The notes: generated from the sequence alone by a model not told the origin. Positions 18,519 to 28,504 are shown, numbered from the stretch's first letter. The stretch: 31,233 nucleotides of DNA from Nemertoderma westbladi (GCA_032718475.1 JAUCBJ010001935.1:1-31233), one strand, 5' to 3'. Numbers and translations are program-made.

Positions 18519-18985
18519 TTTATTGTTTCACTAACTAATTTCACCAATTTACAACCCAAATTAAATTTGCCACAGTTTGAGTTTGTGTTTTATGTATTTT
18601 ATTATATCTCAACAATAGACGAAACGAGGAAATATTCTAATAACGATTGTCTATCTATGTGTAAGTTTTCCATTTCACCATTCTTATTCGTTTCAGTCTG
18701 GGAATAAATTTCGGTTTGCCTATGTTTCATTAGACTAGTTGTCAATGTCCAGGTAAGAAACCATTAGGTTTCCATGACAATACAAAATTATCGGGTTAGG
18801 ACTTTGTATAAAGTACTTTCAAAAGAAAGTATAAGTTAGGACTTTAGCGCTCCCGGAGTTTATGCAAACGGTTTTATTTTTGTGTTCGATGTGAAATTGG
18901 TTATTTGCGAAACTGAGGGGTATTCGCAATCAATATTTTTGGTCTTACAATCATTTAGCACTTAGTACAAATTGAATATAAGTGT
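18519..18985 (+). repeat. ~450-bp interspersed repeat, unit 2 outer copy
   Basis: Near-identical to 11366-11830 with the same landmarks (TTGTTTCACTAACTAATTTC to TCATTTAGCACTTAGTAC). Confidence 0.85.
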
Positions 18986-19777
18986 GATTGACTAACCAAC
19001 GAAAATTAAAATAACACGAGAGAAAGTAAAAAACATTATTGATAATAGGTAAAAAAAATTAAAATATAGCAGACAATAAAAGTCAGAAAAACCGACGTAA
19101 TGATTTATGTAAAGGAACTTTCATATTTTACCGATTTATAACTGATGTTACACGAATAATGATTGAATTGTATTATTTTTTCCTGCAAATATTGTAAATT
19201 GATAAAAGTGAAACTATAACAATTTTACATGATTGTGTGAAAGGTTTCACATAAGCAGTATTTATGTACCGAGCGAGGGTGGCGAGGGATGTTTCCATAA
19301 ATATACAAGGGTCATTCATTCATAAACGTTGACAGTGCCCTTTTCACAAAATGGTGCCATTTTGTTAAATTATGTCAATTTAAGGGCGTTCTGAATGCTT
19401 AATTATTAGCGTTAATATTGTAATGTTTAGGAATATTAATGAAATTCATATCCTTTTTATGCAATTAATTGCAGTTGGTACATCAACTAAACTTACACTT
19501 CGCCTAAAATCAATGGTTATCAGTAATGGGAAATACTATCAATATTTGTTATAGAAGTTTATTGTTACTAAGTTAGTGATTATTACTTAGCTGCGTTACG
19601 AGGATATCACCACATCGAGAAGTTGTTAATTTTCATAAAAATAGCGCACGTTTAGGTACGCCTATAATGCACTAATTATTGCAATTTACCTGCTATAAAA
19701 GAAAAGGCAACTTTGTGGAAAAAAATTACGCATTACTCTACATAAAAACAAATAGAGTTTTCTCTTTAACCATAAAA
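18986..19777. other. Non-coding spacer (unit 2)
   Basis: Direct counterpart of 11831-12624 with the same small palindromes. No gene. Confidence 0.5.
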
Positions 19778-20215
19778 TTGTTTCACTAATATTTTCACAA
19801 ATTTAGAACCTCAATTTGGGGTATCTCAACAATTAGACCGAATGAATTTTGAAATAACGATTGTCAATATATCTAGGTATTTCCAATCCACGGCAATCAC
19901 TCACTACATAATAATATGTCGCCTGTGCAATAAATTGAAATACATTGTATGGATGTCCAGGTAAGAAACCATTACGTTTCCATGACAGTACACAGTTATC
20001 GGGTTAGGACTTTGTATAGAGTACTTTCAAAGACTATCTAAAAGTAATAAGTTAAGACTTTAGCGCCCCCGCAGTTTGTGCAAAACGCTTTTATTATTAG
20101 GTTATACGTGTACAATTGGCTATTCGCGAAACGGAGGGGTATTCGCAATTAACATTCAGCGAGTTAGCGTATTAGGGTATTTGCGGTCTTATAATCATTT
20201 AGCACTTGGTAGTTG
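19778..20215 (+). repeat. ~450-bp interspersed repeat, unit 2 inner copy
   Basis: Counterpart of 12625-13055. It forms part of the left half of the large palindrome centred near 20600. Confidence 0.85.
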
Positions 20216-20224
20216 GTACAAATG

Positions 20225-20536
20225 GATGTAAGTGTAAGAAGTGTGTTTGTAAGTTAGCATTATGACCATTCCATACTCTTGGAGTGTTTAAGTGTGTTTG
20301 AAAAGTACCAGTTCCCATAATGCCGCTAAGGGGGGCCAAGTTTTTCATACACATGACACACTGGACTGCAAAAGTGGTAAAATGCTAACTTGTGGGAAAT
20401 GGTCTAAAAAACGTTTTGACAAAGTTTCAGATTGCAAGGACCACGAGTTAGCACTTTGAGTTAGCACTTTGGAAAAGTTAGCACAATAGCGGAAAAAGAG
20501 CTTGCAAAGTTAGCCCTTTGGTATATTTGCCAACAC
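20225..20536 (+). repeat. Unit 2 right arm with GTTAGCAC motifs
   Basis: Counterpart of 13056-13383. AGTTAGCAC words cluster near 20454-20482; the terminus is GGTATATTTGCCAACAC. Confidence 0.88.
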
Positions 20537-20662
20537 ACCCACTATGCCACGCACAAACACACCCAGCCACGCGCACACACAATATGCCACCCACAGACAC
20601 ACACACACATCATTTTTAATTTTATAGTGAGTGAGTGCGTGCGTGGCACAGTGTGTGTGGGA
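20537..20662. repeat. CA/GT-rich centre of a large palindrome
   Basis: The left side carries CCCACTATGCCACGCAC and CA repeats; the right side carries GTGCGTGCGTGGCACAGTGT. The sequences beyond (20225-20536 and 20663-20930; then 19778-20215 and 20935-21357) are inverted copies of each other, so the centre joins two units head to head. Confidence 0.9.
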
Positions 20663-20930
20663 GTGTTGGCAAATATACCAAAGAGCTAACTTTGCAAGCT
20701 CTTTTTCCGCTATTGTGCTAACTTTTCCAAAGTGCTAACTCAAAGTGCTAACTCGTGGTCCTTGCAATCTGAAACTTTGTCTAAACGTTTTTTAGACCAT
20801 TTCCAACAAGTTAAGTTTTTACCACTTTTGCAGTCCAGTGTGTCATGTGTATGAAAAACTTGGCCCCCCTTAGCGGCATTATGGAGTATCGAATGGCCAT
20901 AATGCTAACTTACAAACATACTTAAACACT
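20663..20930 (-). repeat. Third unit arm (inverted)
   Basis: GTGTTGGCAAATATACC start, AAAGAGCTAACTTTGCAAGC, GCTCTTTTTCCGCTATTG, then repeated GTGCTAACT words: the inverse of the unit 1 and 2 right arms. Confidence 0.88.
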
Positions 20931-20934
20931 TATA

Positions 20935-21357
20935 TTTCATTTGCACTAAGTGCTAAATTATTGCAAGACCGCAAATACGCTAATACGATAACTCGCCGAA
21001 TATTGATTGAGAATACCACTCCGTTTAGCAAATTAACAATTTCACACTTAACAATAAAAGCTTCTGCACAAACTCCGGGAGCGCTAAAGTCCTAATTTAT
21101 TACTTTCCTTTTAGATAGCCTTTGAAAGTACTCTATACATAGTCCTAACTATAGACGAAATGTAAATTATGCAAACTACAAATTATTCCCTGACTGTAAC
21201 GAATAAGGAAGGTGAAATGGAAAACTAAAAACGGATTCGCAGACAATCGTTATTAGAATATTTCCCCACTTAGTCTATATTGTTGAGAGTTCACAAATTA
21301 TAGTTTCGCATATTTGGATTGTAAATTGGTGAAATTAATAATAATTAGTGAAACAAT
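20935..21357 (-). repeat. ~450-bp interspersed repeat, inverted copy
   Basis: The reverse complement carries TTGTTTCACTAATTATTATT, TATTCTAATAACGATTGTCT, TAGAGTACTTTCAAAGGC, TTAGGACTTTAGCGCTCC and TTTAGCACTTAGTGC. Closest to the truncated copy at 4815-5104. Confidence 0.87.
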
Positions 21358-21478
21358 AAATGTATTTCTGTGTACAAATAACGTTTAAATTTATATAAAT
21401 TAATTAAATTAATATGCAACTTAAGACTGCCTGTTCAATAGAAGTGGATTAGGTGGGATAGTGAATGTCAGGGACAAG

Positions 21479-21549
21479 TGGCTGAACTGGTTAGCGCTAC
21501 TGATGAGGCCTGATAGGCTGAAACGTACGTATAGCGCTGGTTCAACCCC
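21479..21549 (+). other. tRNA-like Pol III promoter unit around a hammerhead (third unit)
   Basis: A-box-like TGGCTGAACTGG at 21479-21490, hammerhead at 21493-21538, B-box-like GGTTCAACCCC at 21539-21549. The 60-nt spacing between box starts is somewhat longer than in most tRNAs. This copy has its 5' flank intact, unlike block A. It may be the head of a SINE, or a conserved part of the larger unit, since both known copies share the same flanks. Confidence 0.6.
21493..21538 (+). ncRNA. Hammerhead ribozyme motif (third unit)
   Basis: Stem I AGCGCTA (21493-21499) with TAGCGCT (21532-21538); CUGAUGA 21500-21506; stem II GGCC-UGAUA-GGCU 21507-21519, with one G-U closing pair; GAAA 21520-21523; stem III C-GUAC-G plus the A-U closing pair; GUA triplet ending at 21531, the predicted cleavage site. 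Stem II differs from the block A copy by a compensated pair (C-G for U-A), and loop II differs by one base (UGAUA for UGAGA). Confidence 0.88.
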
Positions 21550-21711
21550 CGCCCCGGTGACGCGCATTCTCATTTTTTCCATTTCTGAACAAAACCATAA
21601 CTATACACCTTAAATTTATATATGCTCAAGGTATTTTAAACCCACAGTTTTAATTACTTTAAGTGAATTCTAATTATATATTAATTTTTCATTTGATGTA
21701 CATTTCATAAA
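21550..21711. other. AT-rich spacer downstream of the hammerhead cassette
   Basis: Same sequence as 3121-3292 inverted: GACGCGCATTCTCATTTTTTCC, then AT-rich. No gene. Confidence 0.55.
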
Positions 21712-22800
21712 TGGCTTTAAATCGGGGGAAAAAACTTGTTGAAATTGTATTATCTAAAAAAGGGATAGTTATAAAACCCGAAAATAACGAAAAAGACGAA
21801 TTTATCAGCGAAAATATCAAAATTATCAAACAATCTACAAAATCTCGCTTTCCAATAAGATGAGTATAATTATAAGTCACACTTTACATTTTTTAATTAA
21901 TAAAATCCGATAATTTCGCCCCATTTTCGACCTTAAAAGTAATTTAATACCAAATACTGTCTACTGGTTGGTTGTTGGGTGTTGACCAATAATGGCAGCT
22001 TGGATGAATGACTCAGCATCAACAGATCAGTATAGGGGCCTACTGGTGTATTACTGTACAGTACAAGCATATGGTACGGTAAAGCCTGAAGCGGCAAAAT
22101 TGAAAGAAGCGGTCCGGTACCCTAACCCAGTACTGCAACGATGTAATTCCCATATGAAATGTTGTCTGCATTACGGCATACGGTACCTTTAGCGCTACCT
22201 GCTTAGGTGTGCACTGTAGGCCTACAGTGACTGTCAGGCAAGTGACGCGGCGCGGCGGATGTGAACAGATGAACGTAACTACAGAATTGCAGTTCAGCAG
22301 TCGCTATAACTGCAGTAGGCCTACACTCTGACTGTACTGTCCTAATTTGAGCGCCATCTTGTGGTGTTTTGCAATCATTGGATCACCCCTAACAACCAAT
22401 CAGCAGAGCCAGTATTTGGTATTAAATTACTTTTAGGGTCGAAAATGGGGCGAAATTATCGGATTTTATTAATTAAAAAAAGTAAAATGTGCCTTCTAAT
22501 AATACCGATCTCACTGGAAAGTTAGATTTTATTTAAAGTTTTATAATTTCGATATTTTCGTTAATAATTTCGTCCTTTTCGTTTTTTTCGGGTTTTATAA
22601 CTATCCCTAAAAAAGCGTTCTCGCCATTCGTCCCTGGTCGAAGCCCGTATCCGTTACGAAACAAAAGACAGACCAGAAGACTACTACTGTCCCTTCCTCA
22701 TAACAGTAGTGAATATATTTCAGAAACCTCCCTTGGATTTGAAAGCGACGAACCAATGGATCCAACGGCTAAGGAGATGGGATTCGAGGTAGGATTTAGG
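21712..22800 (+). pseudogene. Exon-like ORF of the repeated unit, broken by a MITE
   Basis: ATGGCTTTAAATCGGGGG at 21712 starts the same frame as the minus-strand ORF at 2893-3120 (MALNRGKKLVE). It is interrupted after the Leu-Ser-Lys-Lys codons by the MITE at 21762-22607 and carries a 1-bp insertion near 22635 (CCCTGGTCGAAG for CCCTGTCGAAG). The alternative exon, between TATATTTCAG (ends about 22720) and GAG/GTAGGA (about 22790), is undamaged by both changes and reads SLGFESDEPMDPTAKEMGFE. That exon could splice to the downstream recombinase-like gene, but this is unproven. Confidence 0.4.
21762..22607. mobile_element. 846-bp MITE with ~210-bp inverted repeats and 7-bp TSD
   Basis: Ends GGGATAGTTATAAAACCCG and its inverse; flanked by TAAAAAA (21755-21761, 22608-22614). 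The empty site in block A reads TCTAAAAAAGCGTTC. The inverted repeats continue through AAAATCCGATAATTTCGCCC and AATTTAATACCAAATACT. The middle (about 21985-22395) is GC-richer and holds no gene; CAGTAGGCCTACA words occur there. No transposase; superfamily not assigned (a 7-bp TSD is compatible with P-like or others). Confidence 0.9.
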
Positions 22801-22812
22801 GCCATAATTTAT

Positions 22813-23295
22813 GGATAGTTTTTCCTGCTCAAACCTGTCTATTTCTGTATTTCTGTCTGTTTGTCTTTCTATCTGTCAAATTTATATTCTTCGATAAGGA
22901 AGCGCGCTACCTCATAAAATTTCCTATATCGATATTTCCTTGACACTGATTTCATTTTCGATGTCAGTTTTCATGATTAATGGTATACAGTAGGCCTACA
23001 TCGGTCTGTTTGTCTGTCAGAGAGACGGCAGTCAGCAATAACCTTGATGAGCTAAAATGTATTTTATTCTTAAATTGTTAAATTTTTTTACATATGTTGA
23101 AAGATCATCGAAGTAGAAACGGTTTGCGCGCGGAACTCAATATCCCTTTATTAACCTCGCTGGCGCGACACTCGGTAAATAGAAATGCCTCGAGAACAGT
23201 GAACAAAAAGTTGTTAAATTTTCTAAAAAGTTCAAAAGTCTCCTCGAATGGCTTACTTCCATTTTTACTATCAAAAAAAATTCACCGGATTTGAT
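22813..23295. other. Non-coding spacer
   Basis: Contains a CTGTCTGTTTGTCTTTCTAT pyrimidine-rich tract at about 22835-22877. The 66-codon frame at 23094 is unsupported. May be the 3' body of a SINE whose tRNA-like head lies at 23296-23363 on the minus strand. Confidence 0.45.
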
Positions 23296-23363
23296 TGTGA
23301 GGATTGAACTCGGTACCTAGAGATTCCAAATCCCACGCTCTCCCTAGTGATCCACTCCGCGCC
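23296..23363 (-). other. tRNA-like sequence (Pro-TGG-like anticodon arm), SINE head or tRNA relic
   Basis: The minus strand reads GGCGCGGAGTGGATCACTAG, then an anticodon-like arm TGGGA-TTTGGAA-TCTCT, then a B-box-like GAGTTCAATCC (23301-23311). The order and spacing are tRNA-like but the acceptor stem does not close, so it is not called a functional tRNA. No TSD was identified. Confidence 0.45.
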
Positions 23364-23674
23364 GTATGAAGCGTTAAAACCAAAACCAAAGTGGAAATTA
23401 ACAACAACAATAACAACGGAGTGAAAACTAGAGGTCTCGCTTCGTGGACCTAAAAACCGGGGCTGTTCCCATTAGAATAATCGTATGTAAAAAACGTTCT
23501 GGAACACAACCCTTGTAGGATCGAAAATCGTACTGCTTTTGTATATAATGTCATGATCTGGTGCAGAACAGTTACTATATACTTAAAACCATGAAAGGTG
23601 TAATGCAATATCTGCCGGACTATGTGTGTTATAATTCAAAATAACTAGCAGCATTTATTATTTGTTACGATAAT
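23364..23674. other. Spacer upstream of the 30-bp minisatellite
   Basis: No gene of its own. A possible splice acceptor, AACTAGCAG at about 23643-23651, precedes a frame that runs HLLFVTIIDDKELSLSQ into the minisatellite. Confidence 0.4.
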
Positions 23675-25720
23675 CGATGATAAAGAACTGTCTCTGTCTC
23701 AGGATAATGATAAAGAACTGTCTCTGTCTTAGGATAATGATAAAGAACTGTCTCTGTCTCAGGATAATAATAAAGAACTGTCTCTGTCTCAGGATAATGA
23801 TAAAGAACTGTGTCTATCTCAGGGTAATGATAAAGAACACTCTCTGTCTCAGGATAATAATAAAGAACTGTCTCTGTCTCAGGATAATGATAAAGAACAG
23901 TCTCTGTCTCAGGATAATGATAAAGAACTGTCTCTGTCTCAGGATAATGATAAAGAACTGTCTCTGTCTCAGGGTAATGATAAAGAACTCTCTATGTCTC
24001 AGGATAATGATAAAGAACTGTCTCTGTCTCAGGATAATGATAAAGAACTGTCTCTGTCTCAGGATAATGATAAAGAACAGTCTCTGTCTCAGGATAATGA
24101 TAAAGAACTGTCTCTGTCTCAGGATAATGATAAAGAACTGTCTCTGTCTCAGGGTAATGATAAAGAACTGTCTCTGTCTCAGGGTAATGATAAAGAACTG
24201 TCTCTGTCTCAGAGAAATGATAAAGAACTGTCTCTGTCTCAGGATAATGATAAAGAACTGTCTCTGTCTCAGGATAATGACAAAGAACTGTCTCTGTCTC
24301 AGGATAATGATAAAGAACTGTCTCTGTCTCAGGATAATGTTAAAGAACTGTCTCTGTCTCAGGATAATGATAAAGAACTGTCTCTGTCTCAGGATAATGA
24401 CAAAGAACTGTCTCTGTCTCAGGATAATGATAAAGAACTGTCTCTGTCTCAGGATAATGATAAAGAACTGTCTCTGTCTCAGGATAATGATAAAGAACTG
24501 TCTCTATCTACAGGGTAATGATAAAGAACACTCTCTGTCTCAGGATAATGATAAAGAACTGTCTCTGTCTCAGGGTAATGATAAAGAACTGTCTCTGTCT
24601 CAGGGTAATGATAAAGAACTGTCTCTGTCTCAGAGAAATGATAAAGAACTGTCTCTGTCTCAGGATAATGATAAAGAACTGTCTCTGTCTCAGGATAATG
24701 TTAAAGAACTGTCTCTGTCTCAGGATAATGATAAAGAACTGTCTCTGTCTCAGGATAATGACAAAGAACTGTCTCTGTCTCAGGATAATGATAAAGAACA
24801 GTCTCTGTCTCAGGATAATGATAAAGAACTATCTCTGTCTCAGGATAATGATAAAGAACTGCCTCTGTCTCAGGATAATGATAAAGAACTGTCTCTGTCT
24901 CAGGATAATGATAAAGAACAGTCTCTGTCTCGGGATAATGATAAAGAACTGTCTCTGTCTCAGGATAATGATAAAGAACAGTCTCTGTCTCAGGATAATG
25001 ATAAAGAACGATCTCTGTCTCAGGATAATGATCAAGAACTGTCTCAGGATAATGATAAACGGCTGTCTCTGTCTCAGGGTAATGATAAAGAACTCTCTCT
25101 TTCTCAGGATAATGATAAAGAACTCTCTCTTTCTCAGGATAATGATAAAGAACTGTCTCTGGTCTCAGGATAATGATAAAGAACAGTCTCTGTCTCAGGA
25201 TATTGATAAAGAACTGTCTCGGTCTCAGGATAATGATAAAGAACTGTCTCTGTCTCAGGATAATGATAAAGAACAGTCTCTGTCTCAGGATAATGATAAT
25301 GGTAAAGAACTGTCTCTGTATCAGGGTAATGATAAAGAACTGTCTCTGTCTCAGAGTAATGATAAAGTACTGTTTCTGTCTCAGAGTAATGATAAAGAAC
25401 TGTCTCTGTCTCTGTCTCAGGATAATGATAATGATAAAGAACTGTCTCTGTCTCAGGATAATGATAACGAACTGTCTCTGTCTCAGGATAATGAGAAAGA
25501 ACTGTCTCTGTCTCAGGGTAATGATAAAGAACTCTCTCTGGCTCAGGATAATGATAAAGAACTATCTCTGTCTCAGGATAATGATCAAGAACTATCTCTT
25601 TCTCAGGATAATGATAAAGAACTCTCTTTTTCTCAGGATAATAAGAAAGAACTGTCTCTGTCTCAGGATAATGAGAAAGAACTGTCTCTGTCTCAGGATA
25701 ATGATAAATAACTGTCTCTG
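23675..25720 (+). repeat. 30-bp coding minisatellite, ~68 copies
   Basis: The unit encodes the decapeptide DNDKELSLSQ in one frame; the other plus frames are mostly open as well (IMIKNCLCLR). 30 bp is a multiple of three, so copy-number change preserves frame. Single-base insertions near 24511 and 25165 shift the frame. From 25165 onward the DNDKELSLSQ frame is the same frame as the downstream gene. Variant units (GGGTAATG, AGAGAAATG, AATGTT) recur in the same order at about 24150-24360 and 24570-24780, showing higher-order duplication. There are no spacers, so it is not a CRISPR. Confidence 0.95.
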
Positions 25721-25726
25721 TCTCAG

Positions 25727-27989
25727 GATAACGAACCAGAGATAACCATTGAAGGTACAATCTGTATTGGTGATGCTTATTTATATCCTAGTTCAGCCCA
25801 TTATCAAGGTGCCTCAAAGGAACAATCAAATATTCAAGTTGATGGCTGTCAGCATTCTGGTGTAAAGAGACAAACTTGTCTTTCTTGCATGGAGGGCCAA
25901 ACAAACCTTGTACGCCATTTGAAGACTATGAATTCTAAAAAATAGGAAGTCATACGACTGGCAAAATTAGATGCTCAAATTACATCTCTAAAGGGTTATA
26001 ACTTGACAGAATCTGAGGAACTCCATTTCAAAGAACGCACAGAGTTAGTGTGATACTTGCGCAATTTTGGAAATCATCGTCACAATCAGGAAGTGAATGA
26101 GTTTAAGTCAGGTACCTTAATGATGCGCCGAAGGGATACAAAACTGCAATCTACAGTACCGGCTGACTGTACAACTTGCTGTTTCTGCTATGGAATGTTT
26201 CGACAATTAACTGTTCATGCAAAAACATGTAATATTAAACCAAAGAATGTGTCATCATCTGGCGTTCTAGTTACAGCAAGAGCCATTGACATGAAGGATG
26301 TTGATTCTGAAGAGCTGCGGGAATTAATTGCTACGATGAAACAAGATAAAGTTGTTTCTATCATTCGTGAGGACAATCTTCTCAAAGTATATGGTTTATA
26401 TTTGTTACATCGCCGAAGGGATTATGATGAAAATATATGTCCAGCTAGACAATGTCTTTTTTGAATAGGAAGGCTTATACTAAAATTACATGATAGTGGC
26501 CAAATAAAAAATTGTTCTGCCATTGATTTAATTAAGCCAAGAAATTTCAATTGCCTTAGAGATGTCACTACACTGGACTTTAGTAAGAACACACAAGCAA
26601 AAATAGGTCATAGTCTAAAGAAACTATCGGAATTGCTCGTTTCAGAAGCCATAAAGGCAGGTGACAAAGCAATGCAAGATCTAGGAAATGACTTTAATAA
26701 GCTATATTCAACTGAGTGGCATTACTCTGTAACTCGTAAGGCATTGTATCAGTTACAAGTGAACCGCTTCAACCAGGTCAAAGAAATTCCCCTAACAGAG
26801 GACATCATTTTAATTCATAACAAAGTTAATGAAGAAATGAAATCAATTATAAGTGTCGAACCTGCCATGAGAGATCGAAGAAAAACTCAAGAGATTGTGC
26901 TTCTTCAACTTATACTTTTTAATCATAAACGTTCAAGTGAACCTGGAGGAATGCGTTGCAAGACAGTCCTAGCGGGTCTTCAATGAGATCCTAAGGCACT
27001 GACATTTAAGGAAATCATAGAGAGTCTTTCTGCAATTGAAACGGAGTTGATAAAGAGAATGGGTCTAATAACTATAGGAGGAAAACAGCCTCGCACAGTA
27101 CCTTTGCTTGTAACCCCAGATATCCACACACTTTTATTGTATCTGTGCGATGATCTTGATGAAGATGAATTTGTATTTAAGTCATGTGGTAATAAACCAA
27201 TTAGAGGCTCTCAAATGTTATCAAAGTATTCTGTTGCATTCGGCTGTACTCGCCCAGAACTGCTTAGGAGGATTCCAATCCGGAAGTACTGTGCAATGAC
27301 CTGTCAACTTCTCAATTTAGATGAGAATGAAAAAGAATGGCTAAGTCGCCATCTAGGTCACTCCTGGGAAGTTCACCAGAACGTTTATCGACTACATGAT
27401 AATGTCCTGGAGCTATCCCAAGTATCCAAACTAATGCTTGCTCTTTCAAAGGGAATGCTTTCAAATTGTAAAGGTAAGAAACTGAAAGATGAAAGATGCA
27501 AGATGTTTTAGATGATGGCTTGGATGAAGCTAATGTAAGTAGTGAAGAAAGCAATTATGATAGCAGTTCTGTCCAACCACGTTCTCAAAAATCTGTACAA
27601 TTGGGTATAAAGAGAAAACCTGTGGCTAATGTCGACCCGCTCTTAGACTAGGTTCAAGCAACAGATGATATGTTCTTCCATGATGATTTATTGGTCAATA
27701 CAAAAACAAAAAAAATAAAAAAAATAAAAACTTCAAAACAGTAACATCCAAAAAAACAAAGGTTAATCGTTCCAAGGAAATTTCAGTTCGACGAACCTGG
27801 GGTAATAGTGAAATTATAATATTAAAACAACGCTTCAAAACAAATTTGGATATTTCTAAAGTGCCAGTGAAAAAAGAAATTAACGCAGTCCAAGAATTGG
27901 AGCCACAACTAACTAATTTATCCTGGAAACTAATAAAATACAAGATATATAATATAATAAAAAACATGAAGAATTATTTGCATCACTAA
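25727..27989 (+). pseudogene. Tyrosine-recombinase-like gene with zinc-finger and SANT-like regions, copy 1
   Basis: A single frame runs from the minisatellite (DNEPEITIEG) to 27511, interrupted by TAG 25943, TGA 26051, TGA 26462 and TGA 26984, with a TAA at 25709 just upstream. Near residue 50, CLSCMEGQTNLVRHLK is a C2H-like finger; near 148, CTTCCFCYGMFRQLTVHAKTC is a C2HC-like finger. Near 400-555 there is an integrase-like pattern: KRSSE (Arg box I), GKQPRTVP, PIRKYCAM (Arg box II, the His replaced), RHLGH, and VHQNVYRL with the candidate Tyr. After two -1 frameshifts (about 27505 and 27745) come an acidic tail and a SANT/Myb-like C-terminus (RRTWGNSEIIILKQRF to IKNMKNYLHH, stop 27987). 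Likely a Crypton-related or domesticated tyrosine-recombinase family; the family name is not certain. Confidence 0.72.
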
Positions 27990-28504
27990 GAAATATGGTC
28001 ATTGCACTGATTCAATTGGACTTGACTTATCATAAGATCTCTTCGCATTTCCCAGGAGTCTTTTTCAAATGTTTTATTTTGGTCCATACCTGTTACTGTT
28101 GTTACTAAAATGATCCATTATATGATAATCTAGTAACTGATAAATAATAACGAAACTACCTATCCGTTCAACCAACTATCCACCCATCTACCATATACCT
28201 TGGATGGGGAGGGAAATATATTTGTTATATGTTGAGGCTATATGTTCGGGTTTTCTATGTAAATATTACTAGTTATAAACATATTATACCATGGGTTGGG
28301 TAGTGATGTCACTGGTCCCTTGCAATAAATAGAACGATAATAAACTGATCTGAAGTTTTCAAAACCCTGTTTCATACGATAAACTACAGTAAACTTTGAC
28401 AAGTTTCTGTTAATCGAAAATCCAAATAAAAATCAGGATCCAGAACATACAGAAGTCCTGAAATGTCTGGTCGTATTAATCACTTAGAGTGCAGTAAAGA
28501 CAAC
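27990..28504. other. 3' spacer of the recombinase-like gene; RTE-free counterpart site
   Basis: About 28340-28490 matches, in reverse, the sequences that flank the RTE insertion in units 1 and 2 (AAACTGATCTGAA, TTTTCAAAACC, CTTTGACAAGTTT, AAAAATCAGG, then ACAGAAGTCCTGAAATG). It therefore shows the region without the RTE. No gene. Confidence 0.7.

Larger units (their letters stand above)
13468..20536 (-). repeat. Unit 2 of the duplicated 7-8 kb unit
   Basis: A direct repeat of 5712-13383, closely similar throughout. Differences from unit 1: two more 61-bp satellite copies, a SINE at 14725-15107, no non-LTR insertion, an intact nested foldback at 16548-16929, and about 30 extra bp near 17457. 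All older insertions (RTE-like element, inverted RTE copy, hAT-type MITE) are shared with the same TSDs. Confidence 0.92.

Noticed and set aside
23675-25720. CRISPR-like array of 30-bp repeats
   Set aside because: Repeats are head to tail with no unique spacers, in a eukaryotic repeat context; it is a minisatellite.
25134-25760. Minus-strand frame with YPETETVLYH repeats
   Set aside because: Antisense shadow of the 30-bp minisatellite; the sense frame continues into the recombinase-like gene.
26057-27511. Three separate small genes in a row
   Set aside because: All lie in one reading frame separated only by single stop codons and continue one domain order; the non-ATG starts show they are pieces of a single gene.
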